A stretch of DNA of 64,000 nucleotides, from positions 62,001-126,000 of the forward strand of contig CAZVFX010000002.1 in NCBI GenBank assembly GCA_964626565.1. The letters are read 5' to 3'. Source of the DNA: CAZVFX01 sp964626565. GTDB lineage: Bacteria; Myxococcota_A; UBA9042; CAIXZC01. The stretch's first letter is position 1, and the number at the start of each line of letters is the position of its first letter. A program made the translations under genes and the position numbers. Shown here piece after piece: positions 1-8,782 of the stretch. The notes below the pieces were generated by a model. The model worked only from the letters and a program-made list of their open reading frames with translations, had not been told where the DNA came from and did not search any database.

Positions 1-1
1 A

Positions 2-1282
2 CTGTACTCCTCCGCATTGGAGATGGACCCCACCAACGGGCCGCTGAGGTTCGTGGTCGCGGAGCTGGCAGTAGCGACAGGCGACTCACAGCGAGCCTGG
101 TCGCTCTTCAGCGAATACATGGCTACCGGTTCCGATGCTTCTGCCCGGCGCCTGGAGGTGCTCCAGAACGTGCTGAAGTACAACCATTTCGGCATGGGCA
201 GGTTGCTGGTGAAGCAGGGCGACGACCCAGCTTTGCAGCTTCACCTGGGGCTGGCGTATCTGCGTGCGGGTCTGCCTGAGGGCGAGGCGTTGATGTTGGC
301 CGTGTTGCAGGCAGAGGAGAACGGCTCGCTTCTCGCCAGGGAGGTGCTGGACACCATGGTGCACCGGCCCTATCTGTTGCCCGAAAAGGTTGTGCGGCTG
401 GCCCTCAAGCGCGGTTGCTCCACCCAGTTCTGGCCCGCTGAGTGCAGGTTCTGGGAGGGAAGGAATCTGGTGTTGCGGGGAGAGGTTGAACCGGCCATCA
501 AGGAATTCCGGGATTCTCTCAACGGCAACAAGCAGACCTGGTACTATACTCTGGGTTCCTTCCGCGCACTGTTGCGCAACGGCCACGAGAAGGTGGCGGA
601 CGAACTGCTGCGAAACCAGATGGCCGGATTCGAGAGAACCGCGTTTCTGAACGAGGCGGCCAAGACGGTCTTTTCGTTGCTCCACGAACCTCAGATCACC
701 AAGGAAGCCCGTCGCGCGGCCGGCCGCCTGGCGGGGCGGTACATCAACGAGTTGCTACAGCCCGATCCACTGGATTTCTGGTTTCGGACGCAACGGGCGG
801 AAGCCGAGGTGTTGATGGGTGAAAACGAGTCCGCCCGGGCCAGGTATGCAGATGAGATCAAGAAGACTCCCTGGGAGCCGGGGTTGTACAACAACCTGGC
901 CTATCTGCTCAGCCAGATGAACGTGGACGTGGACCAGGGTCTTGAACTGGTCCGAGATGCGCTCCGGCGTGAGCCCTCCCACGGCACCTACTATCTGGAC
1001 ACGGAAGGCTGGCTGCTCTACCGCAAGGGAGACTTGAAAGGTGCGGAAGAGAAGGTTCGGGCATCCATTGCCAGGGCGAATTTGGGTTTCGGAGATTCTC
1101 TCGCCGAGGCCGTGTACCACCTCGGGGTCGTTGTGAACGGCCAGGGCCGGAAGGACGAGGCGCTAGAGCACTTCCGGTTTGCTGGTTTCGTGGATCCGTT
1201 CGGCCGCTACGGGAAACTCGCCAGAGCCGAAATCAGGAAGCTCGGCCTCGACCCGTACAACCTCGATTGGAAACCGCAGTAA
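2..1282 (+). CDS. TPR-repeat protein, 5' end outside window
   Basis: The reading frame is open from the first bases of the window, so the N terminus is missing; the TTG at 17 and ATG at 23 are internal codons rather than convincing starts, with no ribosome site upstream. The visible 426 residues are helical and rich in Ala, Leu and Glu. The C-terminal third carries recognisable tetratricopeptide pairs (motifs such as NLAYLLSQM and AVYHLGVVVNGQGRKDEALE). TPR arrays hold protein complexes together; no enzymatic motif is visible. No signal peptide or membrane segment can be judged without the start. The next gene begins 64 bases downstream. Function beyond scaffolding is not recognised. Confidence 0.75.
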   Translation: MYSSALEMDPTNGPLRFVVAELAVATGDSQRAWSLFSEYMATGSDASARRLEVLQNVLKYNHFGMGRLLVKQGDDPALQLHLGLAYLRAGLPEGEALMLAVLQAEENGSLLAREVLDTMVHRPYLLPEKVVRLALKRGCSTQFWPAECRFWEGRNLVLRGEVEPAIKEFRDSLNGNKQTWYYTLGSFRALLRNGHEKVADELLRNQMAGFERTAFLNEAAKTVFSLLHEPQITKEARRAAGRLAGRYINELLQPDPLDFWFRTQRAEAEVLMGENESARARYADEIKKTPWEPGLYNNLAYLLSQMNVDVDQGLELVRDALRREPSHGTYYLDTEGWLLYRKGDLKGAEEKVRASIARANLGFGDSLAEAVYHLGVVVNGQGRKDEALEHFRFAGFVDPFGRYGKLARAEIRKLGLDPYNLDWKPQ

Positions 1283-1346
1283 CCAACTTTGTTCCATTTC
1301 GATCTGCCGTTTGCTAAACTTGTCTGCGACAAGCGAGGTGTGTCCC

Positions 1347-2297
1347 ATGAAGAACCGACTCGTGCTGGTAGTCGCGGTACTGGTAGTTGCCCTGGTCGCG
1401 GTTGCGGCTCTGGTGACCCTGACCCAGTACAAGGAGCCGCGGGGCGCCGCAGCGGGAGGTGCGTCCGGCTGTGGCGGGGAAGCTGTTGATGATGACCCCG
1501 AGGTAGGGTTTGAAGAGGCGCTGGAGGAAGGGGCCAAAGACCCCGACGCTCCCAGCCAGATCACCTATAGCAAACTGGAAGGGGATCAACCGTGCCTGAA
1601 GATCACTTTGGAGCCTCTTGATTCCGTCGCCTCAGTGGAGGATCTTTGCGGAGGAGGCCAGATCAAAGTTTTCGACCTGGACGGCAAGACTGCCGCCGCG
1701 GTGCTGGATGGCTACTATGAGCTGTTGGCCGCGGAATGTACCGATGGAGAATGCGGGCCAGGAGAACGGGTGGAAGTACTTACCGTGAAGGAAGAGACGA
1801 GGGTGCTCCCTTACGAGTCACCCCTGAGTGATCAGGTGGAGGGGGTGTTGGAACTCTACCAGGAGCAATCGGAAGTTGCAGTGCAGCCCCAACTCGACCC
1901 ACCGGCGGCCCCGCCTCAGGAGATCACCCTCAAGCCCGACCAGGGAGTCGTCTTCGCCGGGGGGACTGTAGAGGTAGCTGCATCGCCGTTGAAGGTGGAC
2001 GTAATCTGTTATGCCTCGTCCAAAACCGTGGATCTCCAGGCCGGCGCCGGGCCCACCATCGCGAAGCAGAAGCATCTCAAACTCTTCAAGACCTCGGGTG
2101 GGGTGGTGCAGAAGTTCGATAGTCTAGACGATGTCCCCGACATCTTTCCCGGCAACGAAGACAGGGACATGGTCCACCACGCCGAAGCGGGCATGGCTTT
2201 CGTAGTTGAGAATAACGTGTCCGCGGGACACACCAAGGCGATGGTGAAGTCCGCCTCGAAGGAAGCGGTGGTGTTGCAGTACAAGGCTATACCGTAG
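1347..2297 (+). CDS. membrane-anchored hypothetical protein
   Basis: 316 residues starting at an ATG preceded by GCGAGGTG; the open frame extends further upstream but overlaps the previous gene out of frame, so this start is preferred. Residues 5-26 form one uninterrupted hydrophobic segment after MKNR, giving an N-terminal anchor or uncleaved signal; the rest is acidic, proline-containing and predicted to lie outside the membrane. Several cysteines occur in the N-terminal half, two as a DLCGGG loop and ECTDGECG pair. The central part has a proline-rich linker (PPAAPPQEI). No known domain is recognised. A possible -10 (TAAACT) lies at about 1314-1319. The gene ends convergently against a minus-strand gene, sharing a hairpin with it. 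Confidence 0.7.
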   Translation: MKNRLVLVVAVLVVALVAVAALVTLTQYKEPRGAAAGGASGCGGEAVDDDPEVGFEEALEEGAKDPDAPSQITYSKLEGDQPCLKITLEPLDSVASVEDLCGGGQIKVFDLDGKTAAAVLDGYYELLAAECTDGECGPGERVEVLTVKEETRVLPYESPLSDQVEGVLELYQEQSEVAVQPQLDPPAAPPQEITLKPDQGVVFAGGTVEVAASPLKVDVICYASSKTVDLQAGAGPTIAKQKHLKLFKTSGGVVQKFDSLDDVPDIFPGNEDRDMVHHAEAGMAFVVENNVSAGHTKAMVKSASKEAVVLQYKAIP

Positions 2298-2331
2298 AGG
2301 CAATTATCAATTGGTGCTTGAAAATTGTCTC
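2297..2331. terminator. bidirectional hairpin between convergent genes
   Basis: Inverted arms 2297-2310 (GAGGCAATTATCAA) and 2318-2331 (TTGAAAATTGTCTC) pair at 12 of 14 positions around a 7-base loop, and flanking GTAGAG/CTCTAC extend the stem. It starts at the last base of one stop codon and ends next to the other. There is no long T tract, so factor-independent termination is only likely, not certain. An almost identical arm recurs at 44675-44692. Confidence 0.5.
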
Positions 2332-2332
2332 T

Positions 2333-3370
2333 CTACAAGTCCATCTTCTCCAGCCCGTTTTGTTTGAACCAGTCGGTGCTTTTTACCCTTCTTAGACCGC
2401 TGGAAAAGAGGTAGTCCCGGTAGTTGTAGTTGCCCCGGGTGCACTTGGAGTGCCCCTGGTCGGTGCGAATGAAGATTATGCGCTCCCTTCCCAGGCTCTT
2501 GCGCTTGAATTTCTTGCTCCTCATCTTCTTTTCAGTCAGCTTTTTTACCCTGGCTCCGGCTCCTTCGAGCAAAGCCAGCAGTTCTTTGCTGCGGGCTTTC
2601 GGCTTCTTCCGGTAGTAGACGTTGATGAACCGGCGCGCGGTCTTCTTCGGGTTGGTGAGCCAGGCGAAGAATATGTCCACGTGAGCGTAGAGGCTGTCGA
2701 ACATGTACACCTCCGACACCTCCAGGCCGCCGTGTTTCAAAGCCATGGCGGTAGCCCGGTATCCTCCGGAGTGGGAGGTGATGATGATGCGGCCTATCTT
2801 CTGTTTCTTGCCGATGACCCCCTGGTCTTGCAGGAAGCTGTGAACTTCCACAAGCATCTTTCTGAAACCGCGTCGTCGCTCCACCTTTCCGAAGTCGGAA
2901 TCGATGGCATTGATAGGGCCCTGTGGGACCACCAGGATTGCATTTTGCAGACTGAGTGAGAACTGTTCCCGGAGGCGGTGGTTGCGGAAGGTCTTGGCCA
3001 CCGTGTTCGAGTGGCCGTGGTAGTGGACGACGTAGTCGACCCGGGTGACCTTCTTCACCCGGGTACGCTTCTTCTTCTTCAACCGGAGGTATTCTTTTTC
3101 GGAGTAACAGCGATAGCTCCTTCGCGATTTGCTCCCCTTGCGTTTTTCCTTCACTCTCATGAGCGTCGGGCAGAAGTGCCGGGGCACGAAGGTTGCGATT
3201 GTGCTGTCCTTGTATTTCCTCCCCTTAGCGGGATAGGGGGCATGCTTGAACTTGCCCCAATAGGTTGTCCCGTATTTGTCCTTTTCCTTTTTGGACAGCT
3301 TTCCGGCCTTGGCAAAAACCGGTGACAACGCGACGACAAACAGCAGAAATGTTGAAACGAGAGTCTTCAT
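2333..3370 (-). CDS. secreted, lysine-rich alpha/beta-hydrolase-like protein
   Basis: 345 residues from the ATG at 3370, preceded by GGGAGCC; an in-frame upstream ATG at 3490 would run through the promoter and is rejected. Residues 1-20 are a signal peptide ending VFA. The mature protein is very basic (many Lys/Arg runs at 80-110 and 255-295). HYHGHS (116-121) resembles an oxyanion region, TSHSGG (198-203) is a nucleophile-elbow pattern with Ser201, and DQGHS (304-308) offers a histidine, so a lipase/esterase-type triad is plausible, with Asp225 as a candidate acid. This is inference from motifs; substrate unknown. It acts outside the cytoplasm. Its promoter is divergent to the next gene. Confidence 0.65.
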   Translation of the reverse strand: MKTLVSTFLLFVVALSPVFAKAGKLSKKEKDKYGTTYWGKFKHAPYPAKGRKYKDSTIATFVPRHFCPTLMRVKEKRKGSKSRRSYRCYSEKEYLRLKKKKRTRVKKVTRVDYVVHYHGHSNTVAKTFRNHRLREQFSLSLQNAILVVPQGPINAIDSDFGKVERRRGFRKMLVEVHSFLQDQGVIGKKQKIGRIIITSHSGGYRATAMALKHGGLEVSEVYMFDSLYAHVDIFFAWLTNPKKTARRFINVYYRKKPKARSKELLALLEGAGARVKKLTEKKMRSKKFKRKSLGRERIIFIRTDQGHSKCTRGNYNYRDYLFSSGLRRVKSTDWFKQNGLEKMDL

Positions 3371-3397
3371 CAAGGCTCCCTGACTTGCACGGACAAC

Positions 3398-3426
3398 ATT
3401 GTATACGCGCCGGCACCTGCCGTCAA
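3398..3426 (-). promoter_or_regulatory. sigma70-type promoter of the secreted hydrolase
   Basis: On the minus strand TTGACG (3421-3426) and TACAAT (3398-3403) are separated by exactly 17 bases. The start codon lies 28 bases downstream of the -10, leaving room for the GGGAGCC ribosome site. Confidence 0.5.
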
Positions 3427-3451
3427 AACGCGAACCCCCACGCGCGCATTC

Positions 3452-3481
3452 TTGACCAGTCATAAAAGGGGCGTCTATAAT
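3452..3481 (+). promoter_or_regulatory. promoter giving an almost leaderless transcript
   Basis: TTGACC (3452-3457), an 18-base spacer and a perfect TATAAT (3476-3481). The ATG of the gene at 3490 begins only 8 bases after the -10, where transcription itself is expected to begin, and no Shine-Dalgarno sequence precedes it. Confidence 0.6.
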
Positions 3482-3489
3482 AAGCCGCA

Positions 3490-4305
3490 ATGTGGCGTAG
3501 ACTATTAACTACCGTGCTGGTCTTGGGGGTGGCGGGGATTTCCCCCGCGGCATTTGCCGAGGAGACGCCTGCCGCACGATTCGAACTGGCCAAGAGCGCG
3601 TTCGAGTACCAGGACTACGACAAGACGGTCAAGTTGATCCGCCCGCTCCTTGAGCCGGAGCCAACTCTTCCATCCCGCGACATGGTTCTGAAAGCCCGGG
3701 AAATGCTCGGCGCGTCGCTGTGGTGGAAGAAGGACAAGAGCGGTTTCAAGCAGCAACTCACTGAATTGCTCATCGAAGAGCCCTCGTTCGAACTGGACTC
3801 GTTCTACTATCCGCCGGAGATGGTCAAGGACTTCAACGACCTCAAGCAGCATCTGGTGAAGATGAACGTCATTAAGATCACGAAGACTGAGCAGCCCACT
3901 CAGGTGGTTATCCACAAGACGGTGGAAATGCAGAACTACATGGTGAATTTTGTACCTTTCGGCGGCGGACAGTTCGCGGCCGGGCGCACCGGTCCGGGCC
4001 TGGCGTTCATGTCCGGGCAACTGCTGACTCTAGGCGCCAATGTCAGTGCCTGGAGCTACATGTACTACAGCGGTGTCGTCGGGGATGAACGCCGTGTTCC
4101 ACTTTATGTCATGTATGTATCGCTCGCCATGTTCGGGGCTGTGTACGTCGGGGGGGTGGTGGACTCACTCATGGCATTCGAGCCGGTGCGCATTATCGAG
4201 GAAAAACAGGTGGAAAACGGCGACGGTTCTGCTAGCATGTTCCGGGTCATGCCCGCGCCGCTGGGCGGCGATACTTTTGGCCTGGTGATGGGTACAACGT
4301 TTTAG
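3490..4305 (+). CDS. exported membrane protein with TPR-like N-terminal half
   Basis: 271 residues. Residues 1-23 are a signal peptide (MWRR, hydrophobic core, AFA). Residues 27-110 are helical with a TPR-like pattern (FELAKSAFEYQDYDKTVKLIRPLL), typical of myxobacterial periplasmic proteins. Residues 155-235 contain glycine-rich hydrophobic segments (FGGGQFAAGRTGPGLAFMSG and AMFGAVYVGGVVDSLMAF) that could be membrane helices, resembling DUF5683-type small envelope proteins. The start sits 8 bases behind a perfect TATAAT with no ribosome site, so translation is probably leaderless. A sigma-54 activator gene follows after 19 bases and probably shares the transcript. Function not recognised. Confidence 0.7.
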   Translation: MWRRLLTTVLVLGVAGISPAAFAEETPAARFELAKSAFEYQDYDKTVKLIRPLLEPEPTLPSRDMVLKAREMLGASLWWKKDKSGFKQQLTELLIEEPSFELDSFYYPPEMVKDFNDLKQHLVKMNVIKITKTEQPTQVVIHKTVEMQNYMVNFVPFGGGQFAAGRTGPGLAFMSGQLLTLGANVSAWSYMYYSGVVGDERRVPLYVMYVSLAMFGAVYVGGVVDSLMAFEPVRIIEEKQVENGDGSASMFRVMPAPLGGDTFGLVMGTTF

Positions 4306-4324
4306 GAACCTGCATGAGGACAAT

Positions 4325-6115
4325 ATGCCTTCGTTGGTACTGTTTCCCCGACCCGGGGTAAGAACAAGGCTCTTCAATATCTATCGCCGGATCACCACCA
4401 TCGGCACCGCCTCCGATAACGAGATCGTGCTGGAAGACGACGACATAAAGGCCAACCATTGTCAGCTCTTCTTCGATGGCAAAAAGTACGTGATCTCCGC
4501 ACTGGACCGCGGCGCCGACACCTACGTCAACGGCAAGAAAACCCGCAAGCAGCAACTGCAGGATCAAGACGTGGTCAGGGTGGGGCGGTTTACCTTCCAG
4601 TTCAGTCTCTACGACATCCCTACCGACGAGTTTACCTCATCGGACATCGGGGCCAGAGAGTCGGTGCGCAAGCTTCAGGAGTTCACCACCGCGCTCATGG
4701 AGGAGCGAGACCTCCAGGTGCTCATCGAACTGATGCTGGACCAACTTATCGAACTTACCGGCGCAGACAAGGGGTTTCTGTTCCTCGTCGACTCCATCGG
4801 CCAGCCCACCTTGCATTCCGCCCGTAACATAGACAAAGAGGCCGGCGTTCTGTCCGACGAAGGCTTCTCCGACTCCATCGTCCAGCACGTGGTCAAATCA
4901 GCACAACCTGTACTCATCTCCGATGCGCTCAGCGACACTCAGTTCCGCATGTCTCAGAGCGTGGTCAACCTGAAATTGTGCTCTGTCATGTGCGCACCCA
5001 TGCTCTCCCGCACAGAACTGTCCGGCGTCATCTACCTGGGCAATGACAACGTGGTCAATCTGTTCGAGGAGGAATCGCTGGATATTCTCCACGTCTTCGC
5101 CAGCCAGGCGGCACTGTTGGTGAGAAACGCCATTCTCATCAATGAGCTGTCGGTGCGCAACGAAGAGTTGGAAGAAGAACTCCAGGAGATCAAGTTCGGC
5201 AAGATCATCGGCGCCAGCACCGCCATGAGAACCATCTTCAAGCGGGTAGAGCGGGTCGCCAGCACCGATATCAGTGTGCTGATTCGAGGGGAGACCGGCT
5301 CCGGAAAGGAACTCGTCGCCAAGGAGATACACCTGCGCTCCGACCGTGCGAGCGGCCCCTTTGTGGCCATCAACTGCGGTGCGATACCGGACAATCTGCT
5401 GGAGAGCGAGTTGTTCGGGCATGAAAAAGGCGCGTACACCGGTGCTCATGCCGCAGCCCAAGGGAAATTCCAGGCTGCGCACAAAGGGACCTTGTTCCTC
5501 GACGAAATCGGCGATTTGCCCATCACCCTGCAAGCCAAGATCCTCAGGGCCATAGAGCAGAAGCAGGTGGTCAGGGTTGGTGGGACCAAGTCGGAGGATG
5601 TCGACATCCGCATCGTTGCAGCCACCAACAAGAACCTCGAGGAGGCGGTCTCGGCCAACGAGTTCCGCCAGGATCTCTATTTCAGACTCAACGTCGTTAC
5701 CGTGCTGCTGCCGCCGTTGCGTGACCGCGATGACGACGTCCTCCTCATTGCCAACTACTTCATTCAGCGCTTCATCGTCGAGTACAAGTCCAAGGCGAAG
5801 GGCTTCAGCCAGGGGGCGCTGGCCGCCATGAGGAGTTACTCCTGGCCGGGTAATGTTAGGGAGTTGGAGAACAAGATTCGCAAGGCGGTGGTGTTGTGCG
5901 ACCGGGAATTGCTGGAACCCTCGGAACTGGAGATTCCCGATGAGGAGTTGAGCATCCTTCCGCTGGCCGACGCCAAGGAGGAGTTTCAGCGGGACTACGT
6001 AGCCCGCATCCTCGAACTCAACCGGGGCAACAAGACGAAGACGGCGAGAGATCTCGGAGTGGACCCGAGGACGATTTTTAGATATCTTGAAAAGGAGCGC
6101 ACCGAGGGAGAGTGA
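4325..6115 (+). CDS. FHA-GAF sigma-54-dependent transcription activator
   Basis: 596 residues. An FHA phosphothreonine-binding domain spans about 18-96 (GTASDNEIVLEDDDI, then YVNGKK), a GAF sensor domain about 115-275, an AAA+ sigma-54 interaction domain about 293-515 and a Fis-type helix-turn-helix at the C terminus (NKTKTARDLGVDPRTIFRYL). Walker A is GETGSGKE (322-329) and Walker B FLDEIGD. The sigma-54 contact loop reads GAYTGA (369-374) rather than GAFTGA, an aromatic swap. There is no receiver domain, so control is expected through FHA binding to a phosphothreonine protein (Ser/Thr kinase signalling, common in Myxococcota) and a GAF ligand. The start follows GAGGA, 19 bases after the upstream gene. 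Confidence 0.92.
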   Translation: MPSLVLFPRPGVRTRLFNIYRRITTIGTASDNEIVLEDDDIKANHCQLFFDGKKYVISALDRGADTYVNGKKTRKQQLQDQDVVRVGRFTFQFSLYDIPTDEFTSSDIGARESVRKLQEFTTALMEERDLQVLIELMLDQLIELTGADKGFLFLVDSIGQPTLHSARNIDKEAGVLSDEGFSDSIVQHVVKSAQPVLISDALSDTQFRMSQSVVNLKLCSVMCAPMLSRTELSGVIYLGNDNVVNLFEEESLDILHVFASQAALLVRNAILINELSVRNEELEEELQEIKFGKIIGASTAMRTIFKRVERVASTDISVLIRGETGSGKELVAKEIHLRSDRASGPFVAINCGAIPDNLLESELFGHEKGAYTGAHAAAQGKFQAAHKGTLFLDEIGDLPITLQAKILRAIEQKQVVRVGGTKSEDVDIRIVAATNKNLEEAVSANEFRQDLYFRLNVVTVLLPPLRDRDDDVLLIANYFIQRFIVEYKSKAKGFSQGALAAMRSYSWPGNVRELENKIRKAVVLCDRELLEPSELEIPDEELSILPLADAKEEFQRDYVARILELNRGNKTKTARDLGVDPRTIFRYLEKERTEGE

Positions 6116-6193
6116 AAAAAATCACCACTCACGACAGCGGTGCCGCTCCGGCAGCTCATAATGATAGATAACAGCAGGTGTTTGTAAGTTTTT

Positions 6194-6209
6194 GTATGCA
6201 AAAGTATGC
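6194..6209. promoter_or_regulatory. GTATGC direct repeat upstream of a lipoprotein gene
   Basis: Two identical GTATGC hexamers separated by AAAA give a 10-base period, one helical turn, in an A/T-rich patch 22 bases before the GTG start at 6231. This spacing is typical of a tandem activator or repressor site, but no regulator is assigned. Confidence 0.25.
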
Positions 6210-6230
6210 TTTTCTATTTGGGGGGATCGG

Positions 6231-6779
6231 GTGGCACGCAGGTTGCACTTAAGGGCACACCGATTGGCGGGCGTCGCATTTGCGGCACTGCTCGCCAGTG
6301 TTCTTTGGCAACCTGCGGGATGCGTGATACCTCCTCCCGAGCCGGACGTCGTTCTGGAGAACAAGCCGCCGACCATTGATTGGACGTTGTGCGAGCCGTC
6401 GGCTCCTGAAGACCCGGTCGACCGGAACGAGCAGCGGCACTTCAGTATCGCCAATGCGGTTTTTGACCCGGAGGGTGACGGCCTTTTCTTCCAGTGGTAC
6501 TGGGTAAATGCGGAAGGGTACGCCTACAATGTGGATGGCGATGAGACGCTCACTTTGAGGCCGTGCGACTTGAACGCTCTGGAAGACACCAGTTTTTTCA
6601 TGGTCACGGTAGTGGCCAGCGACCGCCGTCTCAAGTATGACAACGACAGCAAAGGTGCGCTGCTGGTGGAAGTGACCCCCTTGGAGGGGGAGGATTTCGA
6701 CGAGATTCAGAGCCGGGTAGCGGTTCGAACCTGGTTCGTAGATTTTATCGACACCGCATTTTGCACGTTTCCGCAGTGA
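6231..6779 (+). CDS. small lipoprotein, function unknown
   Basis: 182 residues from GTG 6231, which follows a GGGGGGATCGG purine run; an ATG at 6192 would place 13 extra residues before the arginine-rich signal region and lacks a ribosome site. VARRLHLRAHRLAG starts the n-region, followed by a hydrophobic core and the lipobox PAGC, so it is predicted to be lipidated. The mature part has an Ig-like or PKD-like feel (FDPEGDGLFFQWYWV, LVEVTPLE), suggesting a single beta-sandwich; two further cysteines could form a disulphide. The next lipoprotein follows after 17 bases, so the two are probably co-transcribed. Confidence 0.65.
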   Translation: MARRLHLRAHRLAGVAFAALLASVLWQPAGCVIPPPEPDVVLENKPPTIDWTLCEPSAPEDPVDRNEQRHFSIANAVFDPEGDGLFFQWYWVNAEGYAYNVDGDETLTLRPCDLNALEDTSFFMVTVVASDRRLKYDNDSKGALLVEVTPLEGEDFDEIQSRVAVRTWFVDFIDTAFCTFPQ

Positions 6780-6796
6780 GGTTTAATGGTGGGAAG

Positions 6797-8602
6797 ATGA
6801 TTTTCCGACGTGTACATATGGCCGTACTGTTTGTCCTGTTGGCGCAGAGTGCCTGCGCCGTGGTGGAGGAGGCCAAGGATCACTCTCCGATTCTGGTTTC
6901 TCAGTGTTATTCATCCGACGACTGCACCGGTTCGCTCGTGTGTGACCTCAAAGTCAACATGTGCGTGTCCGACGAGCCGATGGAGATGACTGCGTGGCTG
7001 AGGCTGGTGCCGCCCGAGCAGGGGTTGGTCGCGGTTGAAGAGCAGTATCCGAAGGTGGATGTGAGCAGCGAGTCGCCTTTGAACCTGGCGCTCAACCGTC
7101 CTATCACCGTGGTCGGCAGGGTGTTGGTTGAGGGCGATACTCTCATCAGCAGCGAAGTGGCCAACATCTCGGCGGTGGCCGAGGGGATGATACCGGATCT
7201 GAAGATCCATGCGTACGCTCAGGCCGCTCAGGCTGCGGATTTCACCGAGGGCGGGTTGGCCAAAGCCGGGTTCGAGTTTCTGGTCAATCGGGGCGCTGAA
7301 TACGACGTCAAGGTGTACTTGACCGGGTTTGAGGGCGAGGAGCAGATGCCGCCCTACCACAAGCGGTTGAGTTTCAACCCTGATTTCGACAAGTCCGATC
7401 CCTTTGTCTACGAGTGGGATATTGCGGTTCCCCCCCCGGAGGAGTACCTCCACATAACCGGCCGTGTATTTGCGGGCGGCGAAGAACCGGCTCCCCTTGT
7501 CGGGGCAAAGGTGTTCGCGGTTTCGGAAGAGACAGGCAACGAGTCTTCGACGGTTGTGATCGGCGAAGACGGCAGCTTCGATATTCTGGTCCAGCCTCTC
7601 GAAGAGGTGGACATGGAGACCTACCGCATTCACCTGCGGCCTTCCAGTGAAAACGAGCTCGTGCCGAGACTTGTGCTGGACGAGATCCAGCTCGAGGACT
7701 CGGTTGACATCGGTGATGTCGTCGTGGAGGGGCTTCAGGATTACATAAACGTGAGCGTGTACGTGATGGATTCCAACGGAACCTATACCCCTTCCGAGCT
7801 GGCTGAAACCGCGGTGCGATTCACCGGTCAGATCGGCGGGGGTGCTCTCCAGTTGGACCGCCTGGTCGATTCGGAAGGGAAGGTCGAGGTAGCGCTGCCT
7901 CGGGCTAACTATGTGTTGAGTGTGTCACCCCCTTCGCGGACTATCCAGGGCGAGGACCAGCCGTACGGCATTCACCAGCAACTGCTCAAGTTCCATTACG
8001 CCAACGAGGACTCCAAGTATGTGGAAGTGGCGTTGGCCCCGAAGCCGGAGATTCACGGTTTTGTATTCGATAGCTCCGGCGAAGTGGTGCCCGCGGCCAG
8101 GGTCGAAGCGACTTTTACGGGCAAAGGGCTGTATCCGGATGCGCCCCTTCCCAGTCGTGTCTTCGAGGCGCAAACCGACGAGACAGGAAGGTATAAGCTC
8201 GGGCTTGACGCCGGCCAGTACACCATTGTTGTGGTGCCGCCGGAGGAGTCGGGCCAGCCGCGCCGGGTGGACCGGGACGTATACATCCCGAGTTCGCAGC
8301 AGCGCACTTTCGAGCTGGCCGAGCCCTCCGTTGTTTCTGGTACGGTGATGGGCCTGATTCAGCCGCCTCGGGTCAACGATGGGGAGTCTCCCTCGGAATC
8401 CCCTGATGGCGGTGAGCCGACCAATCTGTCCGGGGAACTGAAGCTACTGGAGCCTACTGAAGGCCCTGCAGCCGGGGTCAAAGTGGAGCTTTACGACCAG
8501 GCTGAAGCCGACGGCAGCGCCGACGGCCTCATGCCGATACCCATAGCCTCCGCATGGAGCGACGAGAACGGCGATTTTGTCCTCGTCGTTCCTGCGGAGT
8601 AG
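6797..8602 (+). CDS. lipoprotein with carboxypeptidase-regulatory-like beta repeats
   Basis: 601 residues from ATG 6797 (GGTGGGAAG upstream); an earlier in-frame start at 6761 overlaps the previous gene. MIFRRVHMAVLFVLLAQSAC is a signal with a slightly atypical lipobox (QSAC). Residues 35-60 hold a short myxobacterial Cys motif (CYSSDDCTGSLVC). At least three repeats look like carboxypeptidase-D regulatory or CnaB-type beta-sandwiches: ITGRVFAGGEEPAPLVGAKV, IHGFVFDSSGEVVPAARVEA and VSGTVMG, each followed by a DGSF, ETGRYKL or ENGDFVL strand. The protein ends abruptly inside the last repeat (VLVVPAE), so a C-terminal truncation is possible. Probably an outer-membrane surface lipoprotein; ligand unknown. 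Confidence 0.7.
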   Translation: MIFRRVHMAVLFVLLAQSACAVVEEAKDHSPILVSQCYSSDDCTGSLVCDLKVNMCVSDEPMEMTAWLRLVPPEQGLVAVEEQYPKVDVSSESPLNLALNRPITVVGRVLVEGDTLISSEVANISAVAEGMIPDLKIHAYAQAAQAADFTEGGLAKAGFEFLVNRGAEYDVKVYLTGFEGEEQMPPYHKRLSFNPDFDKSDPFVYEWDIAVPPPEEYLHITGRVFAGGEEPAPLVGAKVFAVSEETGNESSTVVIGEDGSFDILVQPLEEVDMETYRIHLRPSSENELVPRLVLDEIQLEDSVDIGDVVVEGLQDYINVSVYVMDSNGTYTPSELAETAVRFTGQIGGGALQLDRLVDSEGKVEVALPRANYVLSVSPPSRTIQGEDQPYGIHQQLLKFHYANEDSKYVEVALAPKPEIHGFVFDSSGEVVPAARVEATFTGKGLYPDAPLPSRVFEAQTDETGRYKLGLDAGQYTIVVVPPEESGQPRRVDRDVYIPSSQQRTFELAEPSVVSGTVMGLIQPPRVNDGESPSESPDGGEPTNLSGELKLLEPTEGPAAGVKVELYDQAEADGSADGLMPIPIASAWSDENGDFVLVVPAE

Positions 8603-8782
8603 CCGCCGGTCCTCACCAACCGACTACTGTGATCGCCCATCTGCCTGCATCTTCGTCCTGTACTCCTTCCGGTCTGCTCAATGTGACTCTGCCACACCCT
8701 CGCAGTCCTCAGTCCGTGCCGGACAAATCTACAGACACCTTGTCGGCCTCGCTACGTCGTTCGGCGAGAACCGGCGGCTATC

